This document shows, piece after piece, positions 12,575 through 23,717 of a DNA stretch of 64,000 nt. The first letter of the stretch is position 1, and each line of letters begins with the position of its first letter. The notes beneath the pieces were generated by a model. The model did not search any database. It had not been told where the DNA came from and saw only the letters and a list, made by a program, of their open reading frames with translations. The position numbers and the translations under genes were made by a program. The stretch is from Thalassia testudinum (lineage: Eukaryota; Streptophyta; Magnoliopsida; Alismatales; Hydrocharitaceae), in the NCBI GenBank assembly GCA_037157565.1, contig JAZHRO010000022.1, positions 3,410,001-3,474,000 of the forward strand, read 5' to 3'.

Positions 12575-13587
12575 ACAAAAGAAAAGTGCAATACAAAAAT
12601 AAAATACAAACAACTAACATGATGAATTAAGAGGCTAAATTGATTAATCTAGATTAAGGTGGTAAAACAAAAGAACAAATTACATTATTTTCCTTATTGA
12701 CTTATGATATGCCCAAAATAACCTAAATAAGAGGCTCTAGTGTCCTATATGCGTGCCTATGCTATTCACACAAGTGTGCAAACTACAGAAATAAAAACAA
12801 ACACGATGTAGACAAGTTCTTTAAGCAAAAGGTGAGGTGATTTTTAGGGTTTTAATCTTTATTTAGTTTTTATTTTATTTTTTGAATTTTCACTTTTTAT
12901 TGATTTTTAACAAACAAAGTTACAACTTAATTCCATTATTGGACTCTATGTATGCAAAGAATAAAAATGCATGAACAAGTGTTTGAGTGGGTTTAGAAAA
13001 TGTACCTACCTCCAGCACTCTACAAATTTTATGCAAATCGCAAAAAATTTAAAACTAAAGGTAGTTATGCAGTCCCTAGAGTGATTATCCTAAATAGGCA
13101 ACTTCTAAGGTTAAAATGCAATTTTTATGTGTAAGTTTTCTTTTTTTTTTCTAAAGCACAATCAAAATAAAATCTAACTAATCTTTTAATTAGCCTAATT
13201 AATTACTAAACCACTACTAACTAAGCAAAAGGGAGGAAAATAAGAAAGGCCATGTACAAAACCAAAATAATCTCTCACTCACACTAAGCCTAGTACATTA
13301 AAGCTAAAATAAAAAGAAAATCCTAAAGCTATTCCTAAAATCCTAAAATCTAAAATGCTCTAGCCAGGTCTTGGATTCCTTCGCCTTGGGGTCACCAGGA
13401 AGACGGGCGTGGCGAATCCATTGAGTACTCTAAGTATCTTGTACCAAAGAAAATAAAGTAAGTTAGCGACAAATTAAACTAAAAAGAAATGCAAGGAAAT
13501 AACAAAAACACTAGCAAGGATGATAAACATTTTTTTCAATTTTTGATTTTTAAAATAAAACTAACAACCTAATTATGTTTCAAATCC
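12575..13587 (-). other. Element B untranslated leader
   Basis: About 1.0 kb of AT-rich sequence between primer site and gag start, with short poly-T and poly-A runs (12870-12910, 13139-13150). No open frame or RNA gene is recognised. A leader of this size also occurs in elements D and H. Confidence 0.7.
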
Positions 13588-13603
13588 TCCCCAGCAACGG
13601 CAC
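13588..13603 (-). other. Element B primer binding site (tRNA-Asp type), interrupted
   Basis: On the minus strand the word is GTGCCGTTGCTGGGGA, close to the tRNA-Asp primer site used by Athila-type elements. Its outer bases lie beyond element C, at 23705 (ggtgcc). The insertion of C therefore removed priming from B. Confidence 0.8.
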
Positions 13604-16179
13604 TATCGTGACCCGCTCCAGGTTCCTTATAGGACCCGAGAACGGCTCGCCTCGACGAGCCCCAAGACCTAGTTGTCCAACGAGAAAGAACCAAATGCCA
13701 TAATCATTCAACAACCACACAAGTAATGTAACTAAGCAGAAAAATATATCACTGAAAATAAAGGAAAGAAGACAGTAATCCACTAGTATCTCACATCATA
13801 CAGTGAAAAGTATGAATATAGCCATTACAACAAAATATAACTATGAGCTACAAGTACTTACTACCACAAAACTCTCTGTAAGAAAGATAGAAGAAAACTA
13901 CTGCTGGGCTCGACTGGACCCAGCACCCTCAGCAGCCGATGGCTTTAGCTGCTCGAATTCCTGACCTGAACAAGGTTATAAAATTTTGTGGTCAACTAAC
14001 GCTGAGTAGAGTGGTGGTTAAATCATATAATTTAAATAGGCAACTAACATGTATTTAACAGTTTATTTATTATCATCCTTTCCCAATTATCATCTTTTTG
14101 ATCCGAGTATTCTAATCAGGTTCCATAATATTTCTCAATATTCTTGTTCCCTAAGGGAACGATTTTGCTTGCAGTTTTTCCCGTAATGTAGGATGTACAT
14201 GTGGCACTCTTTTAGCTAAAAGAGTCCCCCGTGGTAGTCCTACACTCAGTCTACTACAACCAGGTCACGGTCGTGAGGTAGCGGTGACTATGGCACGCGT
14301 GATAAGCGCACGGGTAGCTACCCCACACTGGCATGCAGTCAGTCATTTCCACTAATGGGTACGCCCAAATGTATAGCCCAGAACAGCACAGGGCCTTGCC
14401 CTCTTAGAACCGGGGTCTCGCCCCTCAGAAACAGGGGTCTCACCCCTCATGGTCCGCGTACCCTCGTCCGACTATCCCAATTTGCCCAACGGGCTAACAT
14501 GAGTCGATGTAGGGTGGCTAGTCCTAAACTCGGGCCCATGGGGTGGCTAGCTCCCTCCCTACACTAAGTAGCTCACCTCGATACCACGTATGCGAGGCCG
14601 AGCAGGAGTTGACGTAGAGTGGCCAAACCCACCCTGGGTCTCAACCCATGGGCGGCAAGCTCCCCTCTACTTAAAAGGGATAGTTTCACTCCTCGGTACT
14701 ATGTACACGAGCGCCAACTCACTTCCCTTAACCAAGTTCGAACAGTTGCCCGTAGATGACATGTTCCAAAACCCGCAGGTTTTTTGTACTACCGTATTCC
14801 TGGTTTCTTTCTAACTTCCTCGTAGGGTTCATACATGGACCTTCTTATTTCCATATCTAGTTCGATGTACGTAGAACAAGCAAGTCAAATTCCATCATCA
14901 AATACTTAGTACAAGTATGTATTTCCATTCATGACGTAGTTTATTTCAGGCAGCTCATGATTTCATCTTGGTGATCCAATCATTTATTAATTATGCATGC
15001 ATTTCTTCCAGCCTGTGTTCATGTCACAACCTAGGGTTCTATCGACTATATTGTATGGCTGCATGCATTTATCTCTTCCTTGGGTTCATCTCACATCCTA
15101 GGTTCAATTTAATTCTATGCATGCAATTTATTAATTCCGAGATTTGGGGTGAGAACCACTCTACCAGGGTGACCGGGTAGAATGGGGGCATGTACAATAG
15201 CTCTCGACGTCTCTGCAGGTCCCGTATACTCGATGGATTAGAGACCTATGACATGGATTGACAAGTCAAACGGGCTCAAAATGGCAAGGATAATGTATCA
15301 TTACATAGAGAAACTCGAATGGAAACTAATGACATTTTGTTTGCGGAAAATCGACACCGTTTGGGTCCTGAATGGGCCTAAAAATACCAATTCTAACCAA
15401 AATCAGACGTTTTGAAAAAGTCCCAGACGTCTTAAATGAACTTGCAAGCATACCTTACTCGGGGTGCCTTTTTATGGACGTCTGGAACTTCATGCAGACG
15501 CCTGAGGGTGGCTTTAGACATCTGGAGGCACTTCTGGACGTCTAAAATTGCCTCGGTCCTCGCACCAGTGCGCTTCCCCAACCTCTGACACACGTACGTG
15601 CATGGTCAGAAATTTGGTAGGAAAAAAAAAAGTGCTATCAGACGTCTCAGATTTACCTTCGGACGTCCGACCCAATGTCTGGAGGTCACTCTGGACGTCT
15701 GATTCTGCAGAAAAATGATTTCGTAGAACTATTTGCGAGCCTTTCTCTCTCGTCCGCAGAAGCTGCAGCTACTGTAGCACCCCCTGTCTCCCTCTGCTCT
15801 CCAGCCTCGAGTTTCCTCTGCTCTTCGCCTTCTCCTCCTCTTGCTCCCTACTCTCCCTCTCCTCTCTTCGGTGGTGTGGGAGCGAATGGAGGACGGGGGC
15901 TCATATGGAGTTGGGAGGGATGGTGAGAGGTAAGGTGGAGGTGCGGAGGGTGTCGTGGGTGAGGTTGCCGTAGGGGGGGAAAGGTGCGGTGTGCGGGGTG
16001 AGGGGGGAGGAGAGGGTGTGCGTACGGTGGAGTGGTGGTGGGGAAAAATTGTGGGGATGCCCCTATAATTTTTCCTTTCCCCCTCAAAAACCCCAAACAA
16101 AACCTAAGGGGTTTACACTGCACAAAAACCCCTATGAATTCTTGAAACGCCAAACGACCCTGGGAAAGGGTTATTTTAA
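13604..16179 (-). repeat. Element C 3' LTR
   Basis: The outer end reads tatcgtgacc (the terminal CA is now TA on the element strand); the inner end lies near 16178. It aligns along its length with 21120-23704. The TATA word of the partner copy is damaged here (tcatatgg near 15900). Several GACGTC words lie at 15400-15720. ORFs across 15675-16240 are proline-rich or shadow frames of LTR DNA and I do not accept them as genes. Confidence 0.88.
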
Positions 16180-16196
16180 TATAACAAACTTAAAGG

Positions 16197-16216
16197 AAGT
16201 TTCGTCCCTGAAACTT
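16197..16216 (-). other. Inverted repeat before element C 3' LTR
   Basis: AAGTTTC and GAAACTT with a 6-base loop, equivalent in position to 6672-6691 of element A. It lies between the pol stop (16261) and the 3' LTR. Confidence 0.75.
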
Positions 16217-16260
16217 GAGTTGACTAGGGTGTGGAAATAAAATAAATGTAAATAACAAAC

Positions 16261-19200
16261 TTAAAGAGGATCAAAGTAGGTTAGAAGCGACGTACCCCCA
16301 AAAAGCTCTAGGTACTATGCTCGCATCGCCGCCTCAGGATCCCAAGTGGCCTCATATCGCTGGCTTTTCCATAGGACCTTCACTAGGGGTACGTCCTTCC
16401 GTTTCAGTCTCTGGACGGCTCTATCTGGTATATGTACAGGCCTCTCTGGATAGGTCAAGTCGTCTCCCACCTCAATGTTCTCGTGGTTCAGAACATGGCT
16501 GGGATCGACAATGTATTTCCTAAGGTTGGACATGTGGAACACGTCGTGAACTCCATAGAGTTGGGGAGGAAGGGCAAGCTGGTAAGTAACGGGTCCTACC
16601 CTCTCTAGGACCTCAAAAGGCCCTACGAATCTTGGTGCAAGCTTCCTTCTCACCCCAAATCGCTGCAAGCCCTTCATGGGCGAAACACGGAGGAAGACGT
16701 GATCCCCAACCTCGAATTGTACCTATCTACTCTTCAGGTCAGCATAGCTCTTCTGCCTGCTCCTGACAGTACGAAGTCATTGATGGATCTACTCGATCAC
16801 CTCCTGATTCTGGCGTATCAACCTGGGACCAACCTCCCACTTGGTCCCCACCTCAACCTAGCTCAAGGGAGTAGTACAGCTCCTCCCATACAGAGCCTCA
16901 TACTGTGCCATGTCGATGCTCGAGTGATAGCTGTTGTTGTATGCAAATTCCACTGGGGGAAAATGCTCCTCCCAGGAGCCTCTCCAGTCCAGCACGCAAG
17001 TGCGTAGGAGGTCCTCAAGGGTCTGAATGGTGAGCTCTGACTATTCATCGGTCTGGGGGTGATAGGATGTACTGAACCTCAGACGAGTCCCCAGAGCCTG
17101 CTAGAACTCTGCCTAGAACTAGGAAGTGAAACGAGTGCCTCTATCTGAAATAATCTCCCGAGGGACTCCGTGAAGGCATATTACGTCTTGGATGTAGTGC
17201 TCTGCCAACTTTGCTGGTCCAAAAGTGACTCAGATCGGTAGAAATCGTGCCGTCTTCGTCAATCTGTTCACTATCACCTAGCTTGCATCGTGTCCTCGCT
17301 GTGTCATAGGTATTCCCACTACCAGGTCCATATTGACACTCTCCCACTTCCACTCTGGCATGGGAAGTGGCTGCAACTGCCATGCAGGCCTCTGGTGCTC
17401 GGCCTTCACCTACTGTCACACCAGACACTATTGAACAAATCTACCAACTTCTCGCTTCATGCCCCTCCACCAGAAATCGCGTCGTAGGTTATGGTATATC
17501 TTCGTGTTCTTGGGATGTATGGTGAACCTGGATCCATGTGCCTCAGTCAGGAGCTCCCTCAACAGCTCCTCGTCTCTAGGAACGCATAAGTGTCCCTTCA
17601 TATGTAGGACCCCGTTAGTGAATGAGAATTCTCATGGGTTCCCTATCAACACCCTTTCTTGCAGTGTCTGCAGATATGGATCCTTCATCTGTCCAATAAT
17701 GATACGATCCATCAGCTCTGGTCGTCCCTGCCTCACCACTGCCACTACCCCGCAGTATCCCCATAGCTCTTGGGTTCTCCAACTACCCAAGTCCTCCATG
17801 AGTTTCCAACTCTGTGCCTATAGACTAGCCAAGCAGGCGGGTGCCTTCCAGCTCAAGGTTCGGCCACCACATTGGCCTTCCCTAGATGGTAGGAGATGCT
17901 GCAGTCGTAGTCTTTCAGGAGGTCCAACCAACGTCTCTGTCTCATCTTGAGCTCCTTTTGGTCAAACAGATATCTGAGGCTCTTATGATTAGTGAAGATC
18001 TCAAATGTCTCTCCATACAAATAGTGCCTCCGTGTCTTCAGTGCAAAGACAACAGTTGCCAGCTCCAAGTCATGGGTGGGGTAGTTATGCTCATGGGACT
18101 TTAGTTGCCATGAAGCATAGGCGACAACGTGGCCCTGCTGCATTAGCATGCCCCCCAGTCCCTGCAACGAGGTGTTGATGTAGACCATAAATCTGCCACT
18201 GCTATCTCGGATGGTGAGTACTGGAGCTGAGGTCTGCCTCTCCTTCTGCTCTTGAAAGCATGACTCACATTCGTCTGTCCAGGTGAAGAGAACGTCCTTC
18301 CGGGTCAACTAGGTCATAGGACTTTCGATATGCGAGAAGTCTCGGATAAACCACCTGTAGTACCCTACCAAGCCTAGAAAACTGCGTATCTCTATCACTG
18401 TATGCGGCTTCTCCCACCTGAGTACAGCCTCAACCTTGGCTGGATCCATAGCCAACCCGTCTACCGAGATCACATGGCCCAAGAAGGTAACCTGTCTCAA
18501 CCAGAACTCGCTCTTACTGTATTTGGAGTACAGCCTGTGTCATCTCAAAGTGTCCAGGACCATGCGGAGATGCTATCCATGCTGTGTCAGATCTCGGGAG
18601 TAGACGAGTACATCGTGAATGAATACCACCATGAACTAATCTAGGTATGGTCGGAAGACGTGGTTCATTAGGTCCACAAAGGTGGTGGATGCGTTGGTCA
18701 GCCCAAATGGCATGACAGGAACTCATAGTGACCATACCGAGTGTGGAAAGATGTCTTGGAGATGTTAGTCTCCCTAATCCTCAATTGATGGTAGCCTGAC
18801 CTCAGATCTATCTTGGAGAATACTGTGTCGTCTCTCAGCTTATCGAAGAGATCATCAATGCGAGGTAGTGGGTACTTGTTCTTGACAGTGACCCGGTTTA
18901 GCTATCTATAGTCTACGCACAGCTGAAGGGTACCATCCTTTTTCACAAACAAGACAGGGGCTCCCCACAGGGATGCACTGGGCCTCACAAAGCCCTTCTC
19001 TAATAGGTCCTGTAACTGAGACTTAAGCTCTCACAGCTCAAGCGGGGCTGTCTGGTATGATGCAGTAGAGATGGGGTCAGTCCCCGATACCAGTGAGATC
19101 TCAAACTTGATCTTACACTTAGGTGGCAATCTTGGCAACTCCTCTGGGAAAACGTCGAGGTACTCACAGACTACCTGGATATTCTGCAAGTCAGCCACGG

Positions 19201-19689
19201 GGTTAGGCTCTACTTTGACATAAGCTAGGAAGCCCTCACACCCCTGGCTCAGCAGCTTCACTGCCCGAAGTGAGGAGATGCACCTGAATCCTTCGTCTAC
19301 GAGCTAGTCGTGGAACTCGAAAGGAGGCAACTTTGGTATGGAGAAGACGATCTTTCTCCCAAAGTAGTCTATTAGGGCATGATAAGCAGCCAGCCAGTTC
19401 ATCCCTAGGATCACACCGAAATCCTCCATCGGGATCACGATCAGGTCAATCGGAAGATTGTGTAACCCTATAGCGACCTCATAATCAGGGAAAACCACCC
19501 CGGCGACAAATACCTATCCACCTGGGCCTCTAATCAGGAAAGGCACCTCTAATAGCACACTGCCTAATCCCAATCTGACGGTGAAACTCGTAGAGACAAA
19601 CGAATGCGTGGCACCAGAATCAAAAGTATGTAAACGAGTCTGCCGGAAACTGTAACCATACCTGCCACTACGGAGCCTGAAGCTTTAGC
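16261..19689 (-). pseudogene. pol: Element C pol: protease to chromodomain (degenerate)
   Basis: Read leftward. The protease active site near 19625 is broken by a lost T that shifts the frame inside the LFDSG word. RT spans about 19210-18310, and its catalytic motif reads FIHD because one Asp codon is now CAC (18615-18617). RNase H at 17853-18308 has two Asp to Asn changes (YINTSLQG and FTNHKS). The integrase core lies at about 17560-16860 in shifted frames. The chromodomain segment at 16315-16677 is open and carries the KVLWKSQRYEATWD word. The element's stop is at 16261. No enzyme here can be active. Confidence 0.88.
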
Positions 19690-20951
19690 ATCTCTGTGAG
19701 TCAGGGCGTTAACACGCCCCTCAACCCTCGGTGTAGAAGAAGTAGTCATGCTCTGGGCCGGCGAGAAGCAACTAGCCGGTACCCTCCTCGTGACTACTGT
19801 CCTCCTCCTTAGGCTTGGTAACCGCAGTCGCCAGATCGGTCTCCAATTTTTGGTGCCGAGAGCGTTTGCTGTGCTCTAGCCTTGGATGGGTAGTCCCTCT
19901 GTATGTGGCCCGGCTGGGCACATTGGTAGAAGAGAGGGATGCGACCTCCTCCTCCCTCTATCTGCTATCCCTGCTGGCAGCTAGGTGGGGGTCTACTGCA
20001 GTTGGCTGGTCCCTGTTTGGGGCCTCCAAAGGTCCTTGGTCGACCCACAGAACGAGTTGACTCCCTCGTAGGTGCCGAGTGCCTCCTCTCCCAGCGGCCC
20101 TGCTCTTGCTGGTAGGGCCTCTTCCATCCTTCCCCGTTGACATCTTGCATAGACGGGTTGGTCTCCTCATATGTCATGGTCGCCTCGACCACGTAGGAAT
20201 AGGTAGGCAGCTTCAGGGGCTTCACATACCCTGGAATGGTAGGGCGGAGGCCCTCAGTGAACCTACACAGGCACTCCAACTCGGTAGACGCAGCTGTTAG
20301 GGCGAAGCGTGATAGCTCCAGGAAACGCATACGATATGCGCTAACCATCATTGGCCCCTGGCGGAAAGTGTGGAACTCTCGCCTCCTTTGATCCTGCTAG
20401 ATCTGTGGGAAGTATAGCTCGTAGAAGAGCACCACAAACTAGTCCCACTCCAGCTCTCCCTCCTCCTGTCCTCGAACCACCCTCCACCACCTGTGAACTA
20501 CACTCTCCAACTAGTACGTGGCGAAGACCATGCGGCACTCTACAGGAGGATGGAGTGTATCGAAGATCTTCTCCATCTGCTCCAGCCAGTCTTCTGCCTC
20601 AGATGGGCTCTCATCCCCCTTGAAGGAGGGGGGCTTCAGCTTTCGGAACTGGCTGAATAGCTTGTGGTGGAGTCGCAATGGGGGAACGGGTGCGCCTCCA
20701 GGCAAGGACTTGTGCCCTGAAGTGTCTGAAGGAGGTGGGGGTGGTGGAGGATCACTCCCTTCCCCTCTAGCTCATCCAGCATCATGGCGACTCGCCTGTC
20801 CCAAAGAGGACTCCCCCTCTGCACCCCTAGGAAGAGGTGGTTGAGGAGGAGGTTGCTGGTGCTCCTCCCTTATGAGATCTCAGATCAACTAGGCGAGGTC
20901 CAGGGCCTGAATGCTAGGAAGGAGAGGTGGAGTTGCCCCATCCTCGGCCAT
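19690..20951 (-). pseudogene. gag: Element C gag (degenerate)
   Basis: The start is placed at ATG 20951, which follows the primer site by about 145 bases, as in element A. The capsid portion is recognisable in open pieces at 20511-20705 (FRKLKPPSFKGDESP) and 19965-20351 (MRFLELSRFALTAA), which are in the same frame but separated by stops and compensating shifts. The zinc knuckle near 19885-19925 reads FYQCAQPGHIQRDY, missing two of the metal ligands. Confidence 0.85.
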
Positions 20952-21098
20952 CGCTTGTCCTCCCCTGTTAATGACACTTTGATTATAGAGGGAAAGTAAG
21001 ACTTGGAAGTGATAATCAAGACCATACGTTGTGATGACTATCCTAGCTACAAGTATAAGCGTGGTTATTTTCAGACCATTCGGTTCATTTTTCGGGAC

Positions 21099-21116
21099 GA
21101 CCTTACTCTGATACTA
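21099..21116 (-). other. Element C primer binding site (initiator tRNA-Met type, mutated)
   Basis: The minus-strand word TAGTATCAGAGTAAGGTC follows the 5' LTR end. It differs from the element A site (TGGTATCAGAGCAAGGTC) by two transitions. Confidence 0.85.
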
Positions 21117-21119
21117 TCT

Positions 21120-23704
21120 TGTCACGATCTGCTTCCGGTTCCCTACAGGACCCGAGAGCAGCTCGCCTCGACGAACCCCAAGACCCAGTCGTCCAACGAA
21201 AAAGAACCAAATGCCATAATTATTCAACAACCACACAAGTAATGTAACTAAGCAGAAAAATATATGTGCGAAAATAAAGGAAAGAAGACAGCAATCCACT
21301 AGTATCTCACGTCAGACAACGGAAAGTATGAATATAGCCATCACAACAAAATATAATTATAAGCTACAGGTGCTCACTACCACAAAACTCTCTGTAAGAA
21401 AGATAGAAGAAAGCTACTGTTGGGCTCGACTGGGCCCAGCACCCTCAGCAGCCAGTGGCTCTGGCTGCTCGAATCCCTGACCTGAACAAGGTTATAAATT
21501 CTGTGGTCAGCTAATGCTAAGTAGAGTGGTGGTTAAATCATTTTATTTAAATAGGAAACTAACATGTATTTAATAGTTTATTTATTATCATCCGTTCCCA
21601 ATTATCATCTTTCTTGATCTGAGTATTCTAATCAGGTTCCGTAATATTTCTCAATATTCTTGTTCCCAAATGGAAAGATCTTGCTTGCAGTTTTTCCCAC
21701 CATGTAGGATGTACATGTGGCACTCTTCTAGCCAGAAGAGTCCCCAGTGGTGGTTTGACACTTAGTCTACTACCCTAAGGACATGGTCGGGACATAGCGG
21801 TGACTATGGCATGCGTGATAAGTGCATGGGTAGCTATCCCGCACTGGCACGCGGTCAGTCATTTCCACTAACGGGTACACCCAAACGTACAGCACAGAAC
21901 AACACAGGACCTTGCCCTCTTAGAACTGGGGTCTCACCCCTCAGAAACAGGGGTCACGCCCCTCACAGTCTGCATACCCTCGTCTGACTATCTCGGTTTG
22001 CCCAATGGGCTAACAAGAGTCGGTGTAGGGTGGCTAGTCTTAACCTCGGGCCCCACGAGGCGACTAGCTCCCTCCCTACACTAAGTAGCTCACCTCGGTA
22101 CCACATACATGAGGCCGAGCAGGAGTTGACGTAGAGTGGCCAAACCCACCCCGGTCTCAACCCAAGGGGCGGCAAGCTCCCCTCTACTTAAAAGGGATAA
22201 TTGCTCTCCTCGGTACTACGTACACGAGAGCCAACTCACTTCCCTTAACTAAGTCCGAACAGTCGTCCGTAGGTGACATGTTCCAAAACCCACAGGTTTT
22301 CTGTACTACTGTATTCCTGGTTTCTCTCTAACTTCCTCGTAGGGTTCGTACATGGACCTTCTTATTTCCATATCTGGTTCAATGTACGTAGAACAGGAAA
22401 GTCAAATTCCATTATCAATTGCTTAGTACAAGTATGTATTTTCATTCACGACGTAGTTTATTTCAGGCAACTCATGATTTCATCACGGTGATCCAATCAT
22501 TTGTTAATTACGCATGCATTTCTTTCAGCTCTAGTGTTCATGTCACAACCTAGGGTTCGATCGACTATATTGTATGGCAACGTGCATTTATCTCTTCCTA
22601 GGGTTCATCTCACATCTTAGGTTCAATTTAATTCTACGCATGCAATTTATTAATTCCGAGATTTGGGGTGAGGACCACTCTACCAGGGTGACCAGGTGGA
22701 ATGGGGGCTCGTACAGTAGCTCCCGACGCCCCTGTAGGTCCCGCATACTCGATGGACTGGAGACCTATGACATGGATTGACAGGTCAAACAAGCTCAAAA
22801 TGTCAAGGACAATGTATAATTACGTAGAGAAACTTGAATGGAAACCAATGACGCTTTGTTTACGGAAAACCAACATCGTTTGGGCTCTGAATGGGCCCAA
22901 AAACACCAATCCTGAACAAAATCAGACGTCTATGAAAAGTCCCAAACGTCTTAAATGAACTCGCAGGCATACCTTACTCGAGGCACCTTTTTCTGGACAT
23001 CTGGAACTCCGTGCAGACATCTGAGGGTGGCTTTAGATGTCTGGAGGCACTTCTGGATGTCTGAGATTACCTTGGTCCTCGCACCAGCGCGCTTCCCCAA
23101 CCTTTGACACACGTACGTGCATGGTCAGAAATTTGGCAGGAAAATAAACAAAAATACATGCCATCAGACGTCTGAGATTTACCTTTGGACGTTCGACCCA
23201 ACGTTTAGAGGTCACTCTGGATGTCTGATTCTATAGAAAAATGATTTCGTAGAACCATTTACGAGCTTTTCTCTCTCGTCCATAGAAGCTGTAGCTACTG
23301 CAGCACCCCTCTGTCTCCCTCTACTCTCCAGCCTTCAGTTTCCTCTACTCTCCGCCTTCTCCTCCTCTTGCTCCCTGCTCTCCCTCTCCTCTTGTTTGCA
23401 GTGTGGGAGCGAATGGAGGAGGGGGGCTTATATGGAGTTGGGAGGGATGGTGAGAGGTAAGGTGGAGGTGTGGAGGTGTCATGGGTGAGGTTGCCGCAGG
23501 GGGGAGAGGTGCGGTGTGTGGGGTGAGGGGGGAGGAGAGGGTGTGCGTACGATGGTGTGGTGGTGGGGAAGAATTTTGGGGTTGCCCTTGCAATTTTTCC
23601 TTTCCCCCTCAAAAACCCCAAAACAAAACCTAAGGGTTTTAGACAGCACAAAAACCCTTATGAATTCTAGAAATGCCAAACGATCCTAGGAAAGGGTCAT
23701 TTCA
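21120..23704 (-). repeat. Element C 5' LTR
   Basis: 2,585 bases, beginning TGAAATGACCC and ending CGTGACA on the element strand. It is the partner of 13604-16179. It contains the tandem ggccct-type units and GACGTC words at 22920-23220. It has no gene; the open frames at 23295-23679 are LTR low-complexity sequence. Confidence 0.9.
23427..23433 (-). promoter_or_regulatory. Possible TATA box of element C 5' LTR
   Basis: ATATAAG on the minus strand, about 275 bases into the LTR and preceding a C/T-rich tract. The counterpart in the 3' LTR is mutated. Confidence 0.5.
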
Positions 23705-23717
23705 GGTGCCATAAATG

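Larger units (their letters stand above)
13604..23704 (-). mobile_element. Element C: complete Tekay/Del-like chromovirus, decayed
   Basis: Minus-strand element of 10.1 kb with two LTRs of about 2.58 kb, an initiator-Met-like primer site, gag, pol and chromodomain. It lies in the primer site of element B. Flanking pentamers are ggcac (13599-13603) and ggtgc (23705-23709), which differ by two transitions and are acceptable as an aged target duplication. It belongs to the same broad family as A by LTR words and protein sequence, but is more damaged by frameshifts. Confidence 0.9.

Noticed and set aside
15675..16240. Pro/Ser-rich ORFs in the element C LTR, also at 23295-23679
   Set aside because: Low-complexity C/T-rich LTR DNA; lengths and frames differ between the two LTR copies.
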